From Microbulbifer sp. HZ11 (GTDB taxonomy: Bacteria > Pseudomonadota > Gammaproteobacteria > Pseudomonadales > Cellvibrionaceae), in NCBI RefSeq assembly GCF_000708675.1, contig NZ_JELR01000002.1:1178001-1242000 (forward strand): 64,000 nt of DNA. The letters run 5' to 3'. Under the pieces are notes generated by a model, which saw only the letters and a list, made by a program, of their open reading frames with translations, was not told where the DNA came from and ran no database searches. The position numbers and the translations under genes are program-made. The first letter of the stretch is position 1, and every line of letters begins with the position of its first letter. Below, one piece after another: positions 52,201 through 61,348 of the stretch.

Positions 52201-55200
52201 CGATACCGTATTCGGACAGGTCGATATCTTCGTCATCGACACTGTCATCACCCTGAGCCAGTGTGCGCAGGGCTTCGCCGACGGCATCACTGACCTGAGG
52301 CAGATCCGTAGATGCAGCGACCGCATCCACAAGATCCAGGAGTTCGTTGTGGCCCTGCTCCAGTGCCGCCCACAAGGCGGGCTCCTCTTCCAGGTGACCG
52401 TCAATCACCTGGCGATAGACCGCCAATAACAACTGAGACAATTCCTGCAGCGTCGGCAGTTGCGCCTGACCGGCGGCCTGCTGCAGCACATCCAGCTCTT
52501 CCGCAACCGGCAATAAAATGGATTTATCACCCGGATGTGCACGCCACTGGTTCAGCATCTGGTCGGCATCCAGCAGCACTTTCATGCCGTCGGCCATAAT
52601 GACCGCCAGCAGCTGAGGATCTACCGCTTTTGGTTCATTGGCCTCGCGCTCACGGATCAGATGGCCAACCGCGCGCTCCTGCAGTTCGGCTACGCGCGCC
52701 AGAAACTGATCACTGCGCTCGACGCTCAGGGGCTCATTGCGATAGATCTGCTGGAGAACCGCGTGAACATAGCTGGCACCATCGGCGATCAGGTCATAGA
52801 TATCGCTGTCGATAGCGACCTGATAGGTGCGTAGTTCCTTGGCAAAACGCTCCAGCGGCGCCATCAGCTCGGCCACCTGAGTGACTTCCGCCATATGCGC
52901 GGAGCCTTTTAGGGTGTGCAGGGCGCGGTGCAGCGGGTCCGATGGAACACCGTAGACGGGAGCAAGCCGGTCCATCTCTGCGAGGAATTCGGCCACGGTA
53001 GCCAGGTGGGTTTCCGCTTCCTGTGCGAAGATTTCCCACAACTGCGCATTGTCATCTGCATCGACCAGGCTTTCGTCCGCAGTATATTCCGCCGGCGCGG
53101 CGGCCTCGGCGGGCGCAGACTGCGCGAGAGCATCGGGTACTTCGCCGTGAGAAAGCTGTTTCGCCCAGCCTTCCAGCTCCACGGTACGCGCGGGGTCAGG
53201 ATCACCTGTGCGAGTGCGGAAGCCATCGATCATCGACGGCAACTTCGCCAGCACCTGCTCAATCAGCAGCACGTGCGCACGCACCGGAGAGACGGTTTCG
53301 TCCAGTACCCGGTTGAGCATATTTTCCACCGCCCAGGCTAGCTCACCCACTTCCAGTGCTTCGACCATACGGCCAGAGCCCTTGAGGGTGTGAAAGCCAC
53401 GACGGAATTCCACCAGCGCATCGCGATCAGCGAAATTCGAGGCCCACTGCGGGAAATAGTGATTGATGGTCTCCAGGACCTCGCCAGCCTCCTCGAGGAA
53501 TATCTCCACGATTTCGTCGTCGATGATACTGGTGTCGTCATCTTCCTCGAGAACCGCTGGGGTTACCGCCGCAGTCGAAATTTCTTCGCTGGGGGATGCG
53601 GGCTCTTCGGAGACAGCTTCGCTGGTACCTGCTGCATCTTCCGCAAACCAGCTCTCCTCGATAAGCGAGGGCTCTTCCGCAGCGCTATCCGCCACAGGCT
53701 GAGTGGTTATCTCGGCAACCGGCTCTTCAGGGGAAGCCTCAACGGGCTTTTCGGAATCCGTTAGAGAGAGACCGGCCAGCGGATCGGCAGGCTCTATGGG
53801 AGCAGGGCTATCGCTCTCCTCATCGAGATCAAGCGTAAACTCAAAACTGTCCAGCGCCTGCTGTTCTTCTTCCACCTCTGCAACGGGCGCCTGCTGCTCA
53901 CATTCCTCAAACAGCTCGATGCCGTCCAGAGCATCGGTAGTATCAAACTCAGTGGCGGTAGTGGGCGAGCTCTCTTCTTGTGCGGTCGATTCTAGCGCAC
54001 CCTCGCCATTGGCCACCGCATAGCCCAGTGTCGCGACACTTTCTTCCGCCAATGCAAGCAGCATATCGGCATCTTCGATGCCATCGGCGCGACGCTCGAG
54101 GTAATACTCGACACTGGTCACTGCGTCCGCCAGGGTATCCAGCAGTTTCCAGTCGGGCTGATCACCGGCATTGATCAGCCGCTCTTCAATGTAATTACGG
54201 CAGGCGCCGACAATCTCACCGGCGCGCTGATAGCCCACCATATCCAGGCCGCCGCAGACTTCCTGCAATCGCTTGGGTACCTGCGACAGGTGACCGGCAT
54301 CCCAGTGGCTGGCGATATACTCGACCACTGCTTCCTTGACGGTCTCGAGACCGATGCGCGCTTCACGGAGCACCTGCTCGGTGGCTTCGCCCATCAGCGG
54401 CGATTCACTATCGATCTTGCGATCCCGTTCGGCCGCAGCGGCCAGCCCGGAGTCCAGCTGAACTAGTTCGGCAGCGGCCTGCATCAGCAGGTCATCCGGC
54501 GCCTCGCTGCGGGACGCATCGCGGAGGTATTCGTAAATACTGCGCGCACGGGTGCGCTGGTTTTCCAGGCCAAGCACGCCGAGGGTATCGGCGATACGCT
54601 TGGCAACGACCGCCGTGTCAGACAGCGGCGCCCGCTCACTGGTACTGATACTGGGATCGAGGGACTCGCGCACACTGGCAAGCTCTTCACGCAGAGCAGT
54701 GACGGCGGTGCCCATGGCTTCCGGCCCCATGGCCAGAGCATCTTCGGTATCAGGTCGCGGCGTACCCGGCACCGCCTGATCGAGGGCGTATTTCTGATAC
54801 AGCGCAGTGGTGCGCGGCCCATTGGGTCCACACAGGTACACATAGAACAGCAGATTGCGAATCAGGTCGCGATCCGGGCGCGCATCCAGCACCCGCGCAC
54901 CCTGGCCAGAAAGCAGACGGAATTCCACATCGATACGGCGCAGCAACTGGCGCAAGGCGGGCAATACATTGACGCGATGATCGGCAATCCCCTCGAGCAG
55001 CCCCTGCAGAATTTCCCACAGGTGCTGACGCTGGCTGCCGCTGTACAACAGCGCCATTTTTTCGCTGACCTTGTTCAGGTAAGCGAGACTTTCACCACTG
55101 TTTACATCCCGAATCAGCGAGGCGGCCGCCACGTGGTACATCTTGCGCAGCTTGCCCACCAGCTCCTGCAGCTTGGCGTTGTTGGCGAGCAGGGGCTGAC

Positions 55201-55696
55201 GATTTCCACTGGCGTGTTCCAGTGCAGACAGATCCGGCGCAAACAGAGCGCCTTCCGTAATCAGTCGCTCGCGGCGAACCGCGCGCAGATCGTTCAATAG
55301 GGGAAGCAACAACACCGCATTATCGCGACGCTGGAAAGCAATTTTTTCGAGGTAGAGGGGGAGTTCCAGCAACGCGCGCATGAGAAATTCGCGCGTTTCA
55401 TCGCTGTTTTCCACTTCGCCGCTTGCGAGGGCGTGAACCAGCTGCTCCATTTCTTCGGCGAGCATGGCGGCGCCAGTGAGCTCAGCCATATGCAGACTGC
55501 CGTGCACCTGGTGGATCAGGTTGAGACAGTTTTTCAGCAGGTTGTCCGCATCATTACCTGCGGCACCGCTGGTGGCATCCGACGAAGAGGAATCCGAGGC
55601 AAAAGTTTCCAACTGCTGGCGCGCCTGGGCCAACGTTTCGTTGATTTCACCAATCAGCCAGTCCAGGGCCACAAAGTTGGGATTGTCGTGACGCAC
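49217..55696 (-). CDS. chpA: Chemotaxis-like hybrid histidine kinase ChpA
   Basis: 2159 residues, shorter than P. aeruginosa ChpA (about 2470). It controls twitching motility and cAMP-type surface responses. HPt-like domains: an N-terminal one with His65 (QVHGSLHM), degenerate ones in the next ~600 residues, then three canonical ones with His769 (FHTLKGSGRM), His927 (LHTLKGSAHM) and His1384 (LHTFKGGARM). Long acidic, Pro/Ala-rich linkers lie between them. The CheA core follows: dimerisation (~1530-1600), ATPase (MLRNAVDHGIESP, DDGAGI, GRGVGMDVV), CheW domain, and a C-terminal receiver with Asp near 2085 (VMLLDIEMPRMDG). All kinase motifs are intact. Confidence 0.96.
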   Translation of the reverse strand: MRHDNPNFVALDWLIGEINETLAQARQQLETFASDSSSSDATSGAAGNDADNLLKNCLNLIHQVHGSLHMAELTGAAMLAEEMEQLVHALASGEVENSDETREFLMRALLELPLYLEKIAFQRRDNAVLLLPLLNDLRAVRRERLITEGALFAPDLSALEHASGNRQPLLANNAKLQELVGKLRKMYHVAAASLIRDVNSGESLAYLNKVSEKMALLYSGSQRQHLWEILQGLLEGIADHRVNVLPALRQLLRRIDVEFRLLSGQGARVLDARPDRDLIRNLLFYVYLCGPNGPRTTALYQKYALDQAVPGTPRPDTEDALAMGPEAMGTAVTALREELASVRESLDPSISTSERAPLSDTAVVAKRIADTLGVLGLENQRTRARSIYEYLRDASRSEAPDDLLMQAAAELVQLDSGLAAAAERDRKIDSESPLMGEATEQVLREARIGLETVKEAVVEYIASHWDAGHLSQVPKRLQEVCGGLDMVGYQRAGEIVGACRNYIEERLINAGDQPDWKLLDTLADAVTSVEYYLERRADGIEDADMLLALAEESVATLGYAVANGEGALESTAQEESSPTTATEFDTTDALDGIELFEECEQQAPVAEVEEEQQALDSFEFTLDLDEESDSPAPIEPADPLAGLSLTDSEKPVEASPEEPVAEITTQPVADSAAEEPSLIEESWFAEDAAGTSEAVSEEPASPSEEISTAAVTPAVLEEDDDTSIIDDEIVEIFLEEAGEVLETINHYFPQWASNFADRDALVEFRRGFHTLKGSGRMVEALEVGELAWAVENMLNRVLDETVSPVRAHVLLIEQVLAKLPSMIDGFRTRTGDPDPARTVELEGWAKQLSHGEVPDALAQSAPAEAAAPAEYTADESLVDADDNAQLWEIFAQEAETHLATVAEFLAEMDRLAPVYGVPSDPLHRALHTLKGSAHMAEVTQVAELMAPLERFAKELRTYQVAIDSDIYDLIADGASYVHAVLQQIYRNEPLSVERSDQFLARVAELQERAVGHLIREREANEPKAVDPQLLAVIMADGMKVLLDADQMLNQWRAHPGDKSILLPVAEELDVLQQAAGQAQLPTLQELSQLLLAVYRQVIDGHLEEEPALWAALEQGHNELLDLVDAVAASTDLPQVSDAVGEALRTLAQGDDSVDDEDIDLSEYGIDSSEFSFADVEEVSAEPVAEVADAGVEDGVLAGLGFDDLVAEETAADQVTALSGGDSDGFGDMAGETEQTAPAVSEPAEEIAPGINAEVDDEPELTVEWLEAELSATNTVSEEAELAPAMPAVESATNIETVAPAPEEPAQHREAPAATPVAAGAPVTLSDDDISDVQRALLADIDPDVVEVFLEEAVDLIDELEELIQNWEQAPDDHAMPEALKRVLHTFKGGARMAALMGLGEVAHRFETDIENMQSGSAPSSSFFADAHGIYDRMAAGVETVRAWMGGDELPAFCALLETQWADVAATDVSAPADSTPATEGIALDMPVVEEIVQADVEAQPPAPTEPEPQAPAEVIPAADNSNVLPFIRKGKNVSDRDGGQPRNQPQEMVRVASELLEELVNLAGETSISRGRLEEQVSEFGLALDEMDSTLSRLNEQLRRLDKETEAQIQFRQEQLAEQDVDFDPLEMDRYSSFQQLSRSLLESTSDLLELRQTLGNKARDTETLLLQQSRVNTELQEGLMRSRMVPFSRLVPRLRRIVRQVSAELGKQVDLVFSNVEGELDRSMLERMVAPLEHMLRNAVDHGIESPEKRREAGKPERGRIAVAVAREGSEVVLTISDDGAGINLMRVREKAIESGLMRPDAELSNSEIMQFILQAGFSTADQVTQISGRGVGMDVVSAEIKQIGGSVSIDSQAGAGTEFVVRLPFTVSVNRALMVRVGDDLFALPLNTIEGIVRLSPFELEHYYRSPEARFEYAGEPYQVNYFGSLLQSSAQPRLAVEDMQMPVLLVRSDNTAMALQVDAIMGSREIVVKSLGPQFATVQGVSGATVTGDGTVVVILDAHALLRKHSALLARPETPLLQEMPEVSTREEPEAQKLVMVVDDSVTVRKVTTRFLEREGFRVITAKDGQDAIIQLQDVIPDVMLLDIEMPRMDGFEVARNIRSSSRLRDIPIIMITSRTGKKHRDHALSLGVNHYLGKPYQEEVLLEAIHDFTLAESDA

Positions 55697-55857
55697 GCCA
55701 AGTCCTCAGTAATTCAGTTTGCCCGCCCACGAGCCACGACCGCGCTGACCGCCGCCGGTGGGCTGCTTTTCATTCCCACTACGCACCTGCCGGTAAACCA
55801 CTCACCGACAGGCGTTGAGAATGCCCGCTATTTGTCGTTATGAATATCTGCGGTAAA

Positions 55858-58035
55858 TCAGGCCATCGCCCGCTCTTCGCGCTCTTCGTTAGACAACGCA
55901 GCCAAGCTGTCTTCTTCAGCCGCCACACTTTCCACGGTTTCGTCTTCCAGCATTGGGAACTCTTCGGAAAGGTCCGCCAGATCGCCATCGTACAGTTCGC
56001 TTTCGGTTTCCACATCGTCTTCCTGCGGCAGCTTGAAGCCGGCAACGGAGTCGCGCAGTGCGGAAGCGGTCTGTGCCAAGTTACCAATGGACTGTGCGGT
56101 AGCCTGGGTACCCGCAGAAGTCTGCGAGGTAATTTCCTGAATCACGTTCATCGTGTTGGAAATGTGACCCGCGGAAGAGGCCTGCTGGCGTGCCGCGTTA
56201 GAAATGTTCTGAATCAAGGATGCGAGGTTGGTGGATACCGTCTCGATCTCTTCCAGTGCAACACCCGCGTCCTGAGCAAGGCGGGCACCGCGCACTACCT
56301 CGGTGGTGGTGGACTCCATCGAAACTACCGCTTCGTTGGTATCCGACTGAATCGCTTTTACCAGGCCTTCAATCTGCTTGGTTGCCGCTGCGGAACGTTC
56401 TGCGAGGCGCTGTACCTCGTCCGCAACCACCGCGAAGCCCCGGCCTGCGTCACCGGCCATGGAGGCCTGGATCGCAGCGTTAAGTGCCAGAATGTTGGTC
56501 TGGTCGGCAATGTCGTTAATCAGGCTTACGATGTCACCAATCTCCTGGGAGGATTCACCCAGTCGCTTGATTCGCTTGGAAGTGTCCTGAATCTGTTCGC
56601 GGATCGTGTCCATGCCCTTGATGGTGTTCTGTACCACCTTGGCACCGTTGCTCGCGATCTGTACCGAGCGTTCTGCTACCTGGGCAGATTCCGCGGCGTT
56701 CGCAGATACCTGGTCAATGGTCACGGCCATTTCGTTGACCGCCGCAGATGCCCCGGCAATTTCCTGCGCCTGGTGCTCAGAGGCCTCGGCCAGATGCAGA
56801 GCGGTCTGCTGGGTTTCCTGGGACAGGGAAGACACTTCCTGTGCCGCGCCGTTGATTCGGCTTACCAGTACCCGCAGCTGGTCAATGGTGTAGTTGATGG
56901 AGTCCGCGATCGCACCGGTGAAGGCCTCGGTTACCGTCGCGGAGGTTGTCAGGTCACCATCTGCAAGGTCGGCCAGCTCGTCCAGCAGCTGCATAATCGC
57001 CTGCTGGTTACGCTCGTTGGTTTCCGTCTCTTCCCGCAGGTTACGGCGGGTACCGGAGAATGCGGTAACCATCATGCCGAAGATCAACAGTACGAAAATA
57101 GCGGCAACGATGGCGATGGTCTGGTTGTTTGGCTGACGCTCACTGGACAGGCCGCTGATGCGGTCATTCAGTGTCGACAGAGCTTCCAGCAGCTGCGGAG
57201 AAGATATGGAGATACCATCCGCTGCCTGACGGGTAGCAAACAGTGCCGGAGTCGCTTCGAAGATTTCCCGTACGGAGGAACTTACGAATTCGAACAGCTC
57301 GGTAATTTCTTCCAGGGACTCACGGGCCTCACTGTCGGTTACGCGGGAGATACCCATCACCACGTCACCGCCTTTCATACCCTCTACCACTTTACCGAAC
57401 AGGCTGGCATCGGTATTAAACTGGTCTGCTGCGGCTTCCGCGTCGTCACCGCCCTGCAGCATCTTATCGATGTTCCGGCCGATACGCTCCGCACGCCACA
57501 CCTGCAGCTGGGCCTGCTCTACCTGGTTCGCCGGGGCGTTGTTGGAGAGCAGGATTTCCACGATGTTGTTGTGCTCCGCCTGCAATTCCGGCAGCGAGTC
57601 ATTCAGGGTACTCGCCACGTCGTTCAGGAAGATAATGGAATCCTTGTTACCGATAATGGTGTCGGCCTGTTCGCGCATCTGGCGCCAGACCTGGCCATAC
57701 ACCGCCAGCTCCTCTTCCAGCGCACGGCGGCTGCCCGGGTCCATGCCCTGCAACTCGCTCCAGGTAGCCGCCATCTGGTTCACCACCTGTTCAAGGTCTG
57801 CGAACGCCTGCTCGTCACCCGCGGTGGCCGCCGGTGCGTAAGACACCATCTGATAGGACAGTGCACGCAGTTCCGCTACGTCTTCCAGGTACTGCTGATC
57901 CCGATCAGCGTGGCTCTGCACCAAATAGATGCTGACAATCAGCCCCGCCAGTGTGGCGAGTACCAAGAAACCCATAAACAGCGCGGCAGGGTTACTGCGC
58001 AGCGCGGAGAATGAACTCTGGGAGCCTGTTTTCAT
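55858..58035 (-). CDS. pilJ: Twitching chemoreceptor PilJ
   Basis: 725 residues, with AGGAG eight bases before the ATG. A methyl-accepting receptor of the Pil-Chp system. Two transmembrane segments: ~18-40 ([20 protein letters not shown]) and ~303-325 ([20 protein letters not shown]), enclosing two PilJ-type periplasmic domains. A HAMP-like stretch follows ([16 protein letters not shown]). The signalling tip has the usual hairpin ([38 protein letters not shown]). The C-terminus is acidic and lacks a CheR-tethering pentapeptide. Confidence 0.96.
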   Translation of the reverse strand: MKTGSQSSFSALRSNPAALFMGFLVLATLAGLIVSIYLVQSHADRDQQYLEDVAELRALSYQMVSYAPAATAGDEQAFADLEQVVNQMAATWSELQGMDPGSRRALEEELAVYGQVWRQMREQADTIIGNKDSIIFLNDVASTLNDSLPELQAEHNNIVEILLSNNAPANQVEQAQLQVWRAERIGRNIDKMLQGGDDAEAAADQFNTDASLFGKVVEGMKGGDVVMGISRVTDSEARESLEEITELFEFVSSSVREIFEATPALFATRQAADGISISSPQLLEALSTLNDRISGLSSERQPNNQTIAIVAAIFVLLIFGMMVTAFSGTRRNLREETETNERNQQAIMQLLDELADLADGDLTTSATVTEAFTGAIADSINYTIDQLRVLVSRINGAAQEVSSLSQETQQTALHLAEASEHQAQEIAGASAAVNEMAVTIDQVSANAAESAQVAERSVQIASNGAKVVQNTIKGMDTIREQIQDTSKRIKRLGESSQEIGDIVSLINDIADQTNILALNAAIQASMAGDAGRGFAVVADEVQRLAERSAAATKQIEGLVKAIQSDTNEAVVSMESTTTEVVRGARLAQDAGVALEEIETVSTNLASLIQNISNAARQQASSAGHISNTMNVIQEITSQTSAGTQATAQSIGNLAQTASALRDSVAGFKLPQEDDVETESELYDGDLADLSEEFPMLEDETVESVAAEEDSLAALSNEEREERAMA

Positions 58036-58306
58036 AATTTACTCCTGGCGGACCTGTCCCTCAGGCCAATTCTTGTTATCACCACTGTTGAGGCACTGCG
58101 GCCTCAGATCCCCGTCTGCCCACTGGGTGGGCACCCCCAAACCGGCGACTGCCGACTACGGTTGCGCCCGGCATCCGCGCAAGCCCAACGGACAATCGCG
58201 TTACCGGACACTGGTTTGACGCACAAAGCGCGCCTCCCCTCAGCGGCCCGCCGAGGCAGGCCGGCGCGGACTGAGGAGCCCACGCCTGAACGCAGAATGC
58301 CGCAGC
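58036..58306. other. Intergenic region between pilI and pilJ
   Basis: 271 bases in the middle of the cluster. It contains hairpins at 58117-58133 (TGCCCAC-TGG-GTGGGCA) and 58238-58276 (CCTCAG..CTGAGG enclosing CGGCC..GGCCG). They may attenuate transcription or mark an internal promoter for pilJ-chpA-chpC. No gene is visible. Confidence 0.45.
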
Positions 58307-58849
58307 TCAGTGAGCCGCGGCATCCGCAAATTGAAAATCGTGAATCAACGCCTGCAGATCGAACACCAGCCAGCGATCCTGCTGCAGCACAAACTGACCA
58401 CCCACCATCGGCGCGAACGGCTCCGACAGATCCGACGGCGGCATCTGGCCGTACTCCAACGCCAAATGCTGCATCCCGTGCAGTTCATCGACGATCAGAC
58501 CGGCATAGATTTTTTCGTGTTCCAGCACCAGCACCCGGCGACGCTGACGCGGGCTGACAAGGTGCCCACCGAAGAATGCCGCCATATCAAACAGCGGCAG
58601 CAACCGGCCGCGCACATTGGCGACACCGCGCACCCAGGGCTGACAGCCTGGAACAAAGGTGTACTGGGGCACTTCAAGCAGTTCCACCACGTCTTCCATG
58701 GCGGCCACGAATCGATGCCCCAGCAAAGAGAATCCAATCCCCGTCCAGTAAGGTTTGACTTCCTGACGGGCAGGCAGCCCCTTAGCCTGCGCCTTGGCGC
58801 GCTTGGCTATATCGACGAGTGCGAGGTAGGGGGTTAGTGTCGGTTGCAC
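58307..58849 (-). CDS. pilI: CheW-like adaptor PilI
   Basis: 180 residues, GTG start at 58849 (MQPTLTPYLALVDIA). A CheW domain covers ~35-175 (WTGIGFSLLGHRFVAAMEDVVELL, WVRGVANVRGRLLPLFDMAAFFG). PilI connects PilJ to ChpA. It lies 18 bases behind pilH. Confidence 0.94.
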   Translation of the reverse strand: MQPTLTPYLALVDIAKRAKAQAKGLPARQEVKPYWTGIGFSLLGHRFVAAMEDVVELLEVPQYTFVPGCQPWVRGVANVRGRLLPLFDMAAFFGGHLVSPRQRRRVLVLEHEKIYAGLIVDELHGMQHLALEYGQMPPSDLSEPFAPMVGGQFVLQQDRWLVFDLQALIHDFQFADAAAH

Positions 58850-58867
58850 AGAGACTCAACGTCGGCC

Positions 58868-59230
58868 TCAGGCCAACACCTCCTCGATGGTTCCCAGCAG
58901 CTTGCCTTCATCGACAGGCTTGGTCAGGTAAGCGCGCGCGCCCTGGCGCATGCCCCACACACGATCGGTATCCTGATCCTTAGTGGTTACAATCACAATC
59001 GGAATGCCCGCTGTCTGGTCGCCCTTGCTCAGCTGGCGAGTCGCCTGAAAGCCGTTCAGGCCCGGCATAACGATGTCCATCAAAATGACGTCGGGACGCT
59101 GTTCGCGCGCCACATCCACGCCATTTTCGCCATTGGTGGCGGTAATAACAGCGTGACCATTCTTCTCCAGAATGGTGGTCAGCTTGTGGGTTTCGGTTGG
59201 TGAATCATCGACGATTAGCACTCTGGCCAT
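58868..59230 (-). CDS. pilH: Response regulator PilH
   Basis: 120 residues from the ATG at 59230 (MARVLIVDDSPTE); the open frame extends upstream but PilH proteins start at MARVLIVDD. Single receiver domain with Asp52 as phospho-acceptor (VILMDIVMPGLNG), acidic pair Asp8-Asp9 and Lys in YLTKPVD. In Pseudomonas PilH works with the retraction motor PilU/PilT and acts as a phosphate sink. Confidence 0.96.
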   Translation of the reverse strand: MARVLIVDDSPTETHKLTTILEKNGHAVITATNGENGVDVAREQRPDVILMDIVMPGLNGFQATRQLSKGDQTAGIPIVIVTTKDQDTDRVWGMRQGARAYLTKPVDEGKLLGTIEEVLA

Positions 59231-59484
59231 CTTGTCCCCCGAGATAGTGTTGTCCACTCCGGCCATCGCAATTTCGCCGGGTGAATGTTGTCGGCACCGA
59301 TCGCCCCTCACTGGGAAGCGCGACCTTACGCTTTGTTATACGTTACGTTGCTGCGGCTGTACGGCGTACGGCGATTCTGCACCACCCACCCCAATCAGAG
59401 GCGGCACGCGCATTCAGCCACGCAGGACGCCATAGTCTACGCCATTTTTGCCACGGGTTTCACGCCCAGCTTGAGAACTTATTC

Positions 59485-59880
59485 TCAGGCGGCGTGATGC
59501 GGCTTGGCGTGAGCGGAAATAGCGCCAAGCAATTCACTCTTGCTGAACGGCTTGGTCAGATATTGATCGCAGCCAACCACGCGCCCCTTGGCTTTATCGA
59601 ACAGGCCGTCCTTACTGGACAGCATGACCACCGGCGTACTGCGGAACTCGCTGTTGTTCTTGATCAGTGCACAGGTCTGATAGCCGTCGAGACGCGGCAT
59701 CATGATGTCTACAAAAATGATATCCGGACGCGAATCGGCAATTTTTGCCAGGGCGTCGAATCCATCGGTGGCAGTCACCACCGCGCAACCCGCTTTCTGC
59801 AATAGCGTTTCCGCGGTGCGACGAATGGTTTTACTGTCGTCGATCACCATCACGGTGAGACTTTCCCAGTTGAGCTCCAT
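59485..59880 (-). CDS. pilG: Response regulator PilG
   Basis: 131 residues. Single receiver domain with Asp58 (IIFVDIMMPRLDG), acidic pair Asp14-Asp15 (MVIDDSKTIRR) and Lys in YLTKPFSKSELL. First gene of the cluster; PilG stimulates pilus extension and adenylate cyclase CyaB in Pseudomonas. A 254-base gap separates it from pilH, longer than usual, with no gene in it. Confidence 0.96.
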   Translation of the reverse strand: MELNWESLTVMVIDDSKTIRRTAETLLQKAGCAVVTATDGFDALAKIADSRPDIIFVDIMMPRLDGYQTCALIKNNSEFRSTPVVMLSSKDGLFDKAKGRVVGCDQYLTKPFSKSELLGAISAHAKPHHAA

Positions 59881-60270
59881 AGTGTGTTCCCAAATCCCCT
59901 TTTACTTATTTTCAGGCTTACCGGCAAAATGCGCCGGGCCTGTCTGTGCAACCTCATTACGGGGTCCGATCGTCGCTGCGGATAGCCACCTGGGGCGGGT
60001 TTCGAGCCATCTCACAAACCCGGTGACCGGCGGGCGCAGATCAGATGCAAACTTGTATCACAGATACCAGAGTGAATCTAGCGACGTACAAGCCGGGCTG
60101 CACCCAATGGTCATTTTGTGAGCGGTGCCGCACTTTGTTGGACGCGCGTTTTCAAACCGCATCTTGCGAAGCGGGTCGCAGCCTCTTACCTTACCCACTT
60201 TGCGCAGGCCCCAGGCCCGCCGCCCCACCCGGCACAGATCCGAATCAACATTCAGAGTTACGGAAATCCT
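59881..60270. other. Divergent promoter region between pilG and gshB
   Basis: 390 bases that must carry promoters for both directions. A hairpin CGGGTTT-13 bases-AAACCCG lies at 59996-60022. The frame of gshB is open upstream to 60118 but is not conserved. No tRNA, riboswitch or other gene was recognised. Confidence 0.5.
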
Positions 60271-61227
60271 ATGAGCCAGACTCTCGGCGTGGTCATGGAC
60301 CCCATCGCCAATATCAGCTTCAAGAAAGACACCACCCTGGCGCTACTACTGGCGGCTCAGCGCGCCGGGTTTGACTTACACTACTTTTTGCAGAGCGACC
60401 TCTATCTGGATGGCGGTACCCCCATGGGGAACGGCGCACCCCTACAGGTATTCGACGACCCGCAAAACTGGTTCACGCTGGGCGAGCGCGCCCCGGTGAG
60501 CCTGGGTGACCTGGATGTACTGTTGATGCGTGTAGACCCACCTTTCGACAATGAGTACATCTATTCCACGTACATTCTGGAAGCGGCGGAACGCGCCGGC
60601 ACCCTGGTCGCCAACAAGCCTCAGTCCCTGCGCGACTGCAACGAGAAAATTTTCGCCACGCACTTTGCCGATTGCATTCCACCGCTGATCGTCAGCCGCG
60701 ATATGCAGCAACTGCGCGCATTTCATAGCGAGCACAGGGATGTGATCTTCAAGCCCCTCGACGGTATGGGCGGCGCGGGGATCTTTCATGTGAAGCCCGA
60801 CGGCGGGAATATTGGCGCTATCCTGGAAACCCTGACCGACAATGGCAAACGCCAGATCATGGGCCAGCGCTATATTCCCGAAATCATGGATGGCGACAAA
60901 CGTATCCTGATGGTGGACGGAGAACCTGTTCCCTACTGTCTGGCGCGCATTCCCCAGGGTGGTGAAACCCGCGGCAACCTGGCGGCCGGCGGCCGCGGCG
61001 AGGCCCGCCCCCTGAACGAGCGCGACCTTGAAATCGCCCGCCGTGTCGGCCCCACCCTCAAAGAGAAAGGCCTGCTGTTTGTGGGACTGGACGTAATCGG
61101 CGACTACCTCACCGAAGTAAACGTCACCAGCCCCACTTGTGTACGGGAAATCGACGCCGCCTTTGGAACCAATATTGGCGACCTGCTGATGCACGCCATC
61201 ACAGACCGATTGGCGAAAAAGGGATAA
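60271..61227 (+). CDS. gshB: Glutathione synthetase
   Basis: 318 residues from the ATG at 60271 (MSQTLGVVMDPIANIS), the normal length. ATP-grasp enzyme joining gamma-glutamylcysteine and glycine. Motifs: IFKPLDGMGGAGIFHVKPDGGN (ATP loop), GDKRILMVDGEPVPYCLARIP and VGLDVIGDYLTEVNVTSPT (metal/ATP site). Position divergent from pilG and followed by a TonB-like gene matches P. aeruginosa. Confidence 0.97.
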   Translation: MSQTLGVVMDPIANISFKKDTTLALLLAAQRAGFDLHYFLQSDLYLDGGTPMGNGAPLQVFDDPQNWFTLGERAPVSLGDLDVLLMRVDPPFDNEYIYSTYILEAAERAGTLVANKPQSLRDCNEKIFATHFADCIPPLIVSRDMQQLRAFHSEHRDVIFKPLDGMGGAGIFHVKPDGGNIGAILETLTDNGKRQIMGQRYIPEIMDGDKRILMVDGEPVPYCLARIPQGGETRGNLAAGGRGEARPLNERDLEIARRVGPTLKEKGLLFVGLDVIGDYLTEVNVTSPTCVREIDAAFGTNIGDLLMHAITDRLAKKG

Positions 61228-61348
61228 ACTGGCGCCTCGAAATTTTTCTGCGGCTCCAGAACAGGCTGGAGCCACCCCAAAGTGTGCAGGCACAGGCCGC
61301 ACCAACAGAAACCGCAGCAAAACAAGCCGTATCACAACAATAAGCACA

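Noticed and set aside
55840..58014. 724-codon open frame antisense to pilJ
   Set aside because: A mirror of the PilJ coding sequence; the product lacks any domain, and PilJ has an intact AGGAG site and signalling tip.
59996..60022. Cyclic-di-GMP riboswitch upstream of the pil-chp cluster
   Set aside because: Only a simple 7-bp stem with a 13-base loop is seen; the conserved riboswitch loops and receptor are not present.
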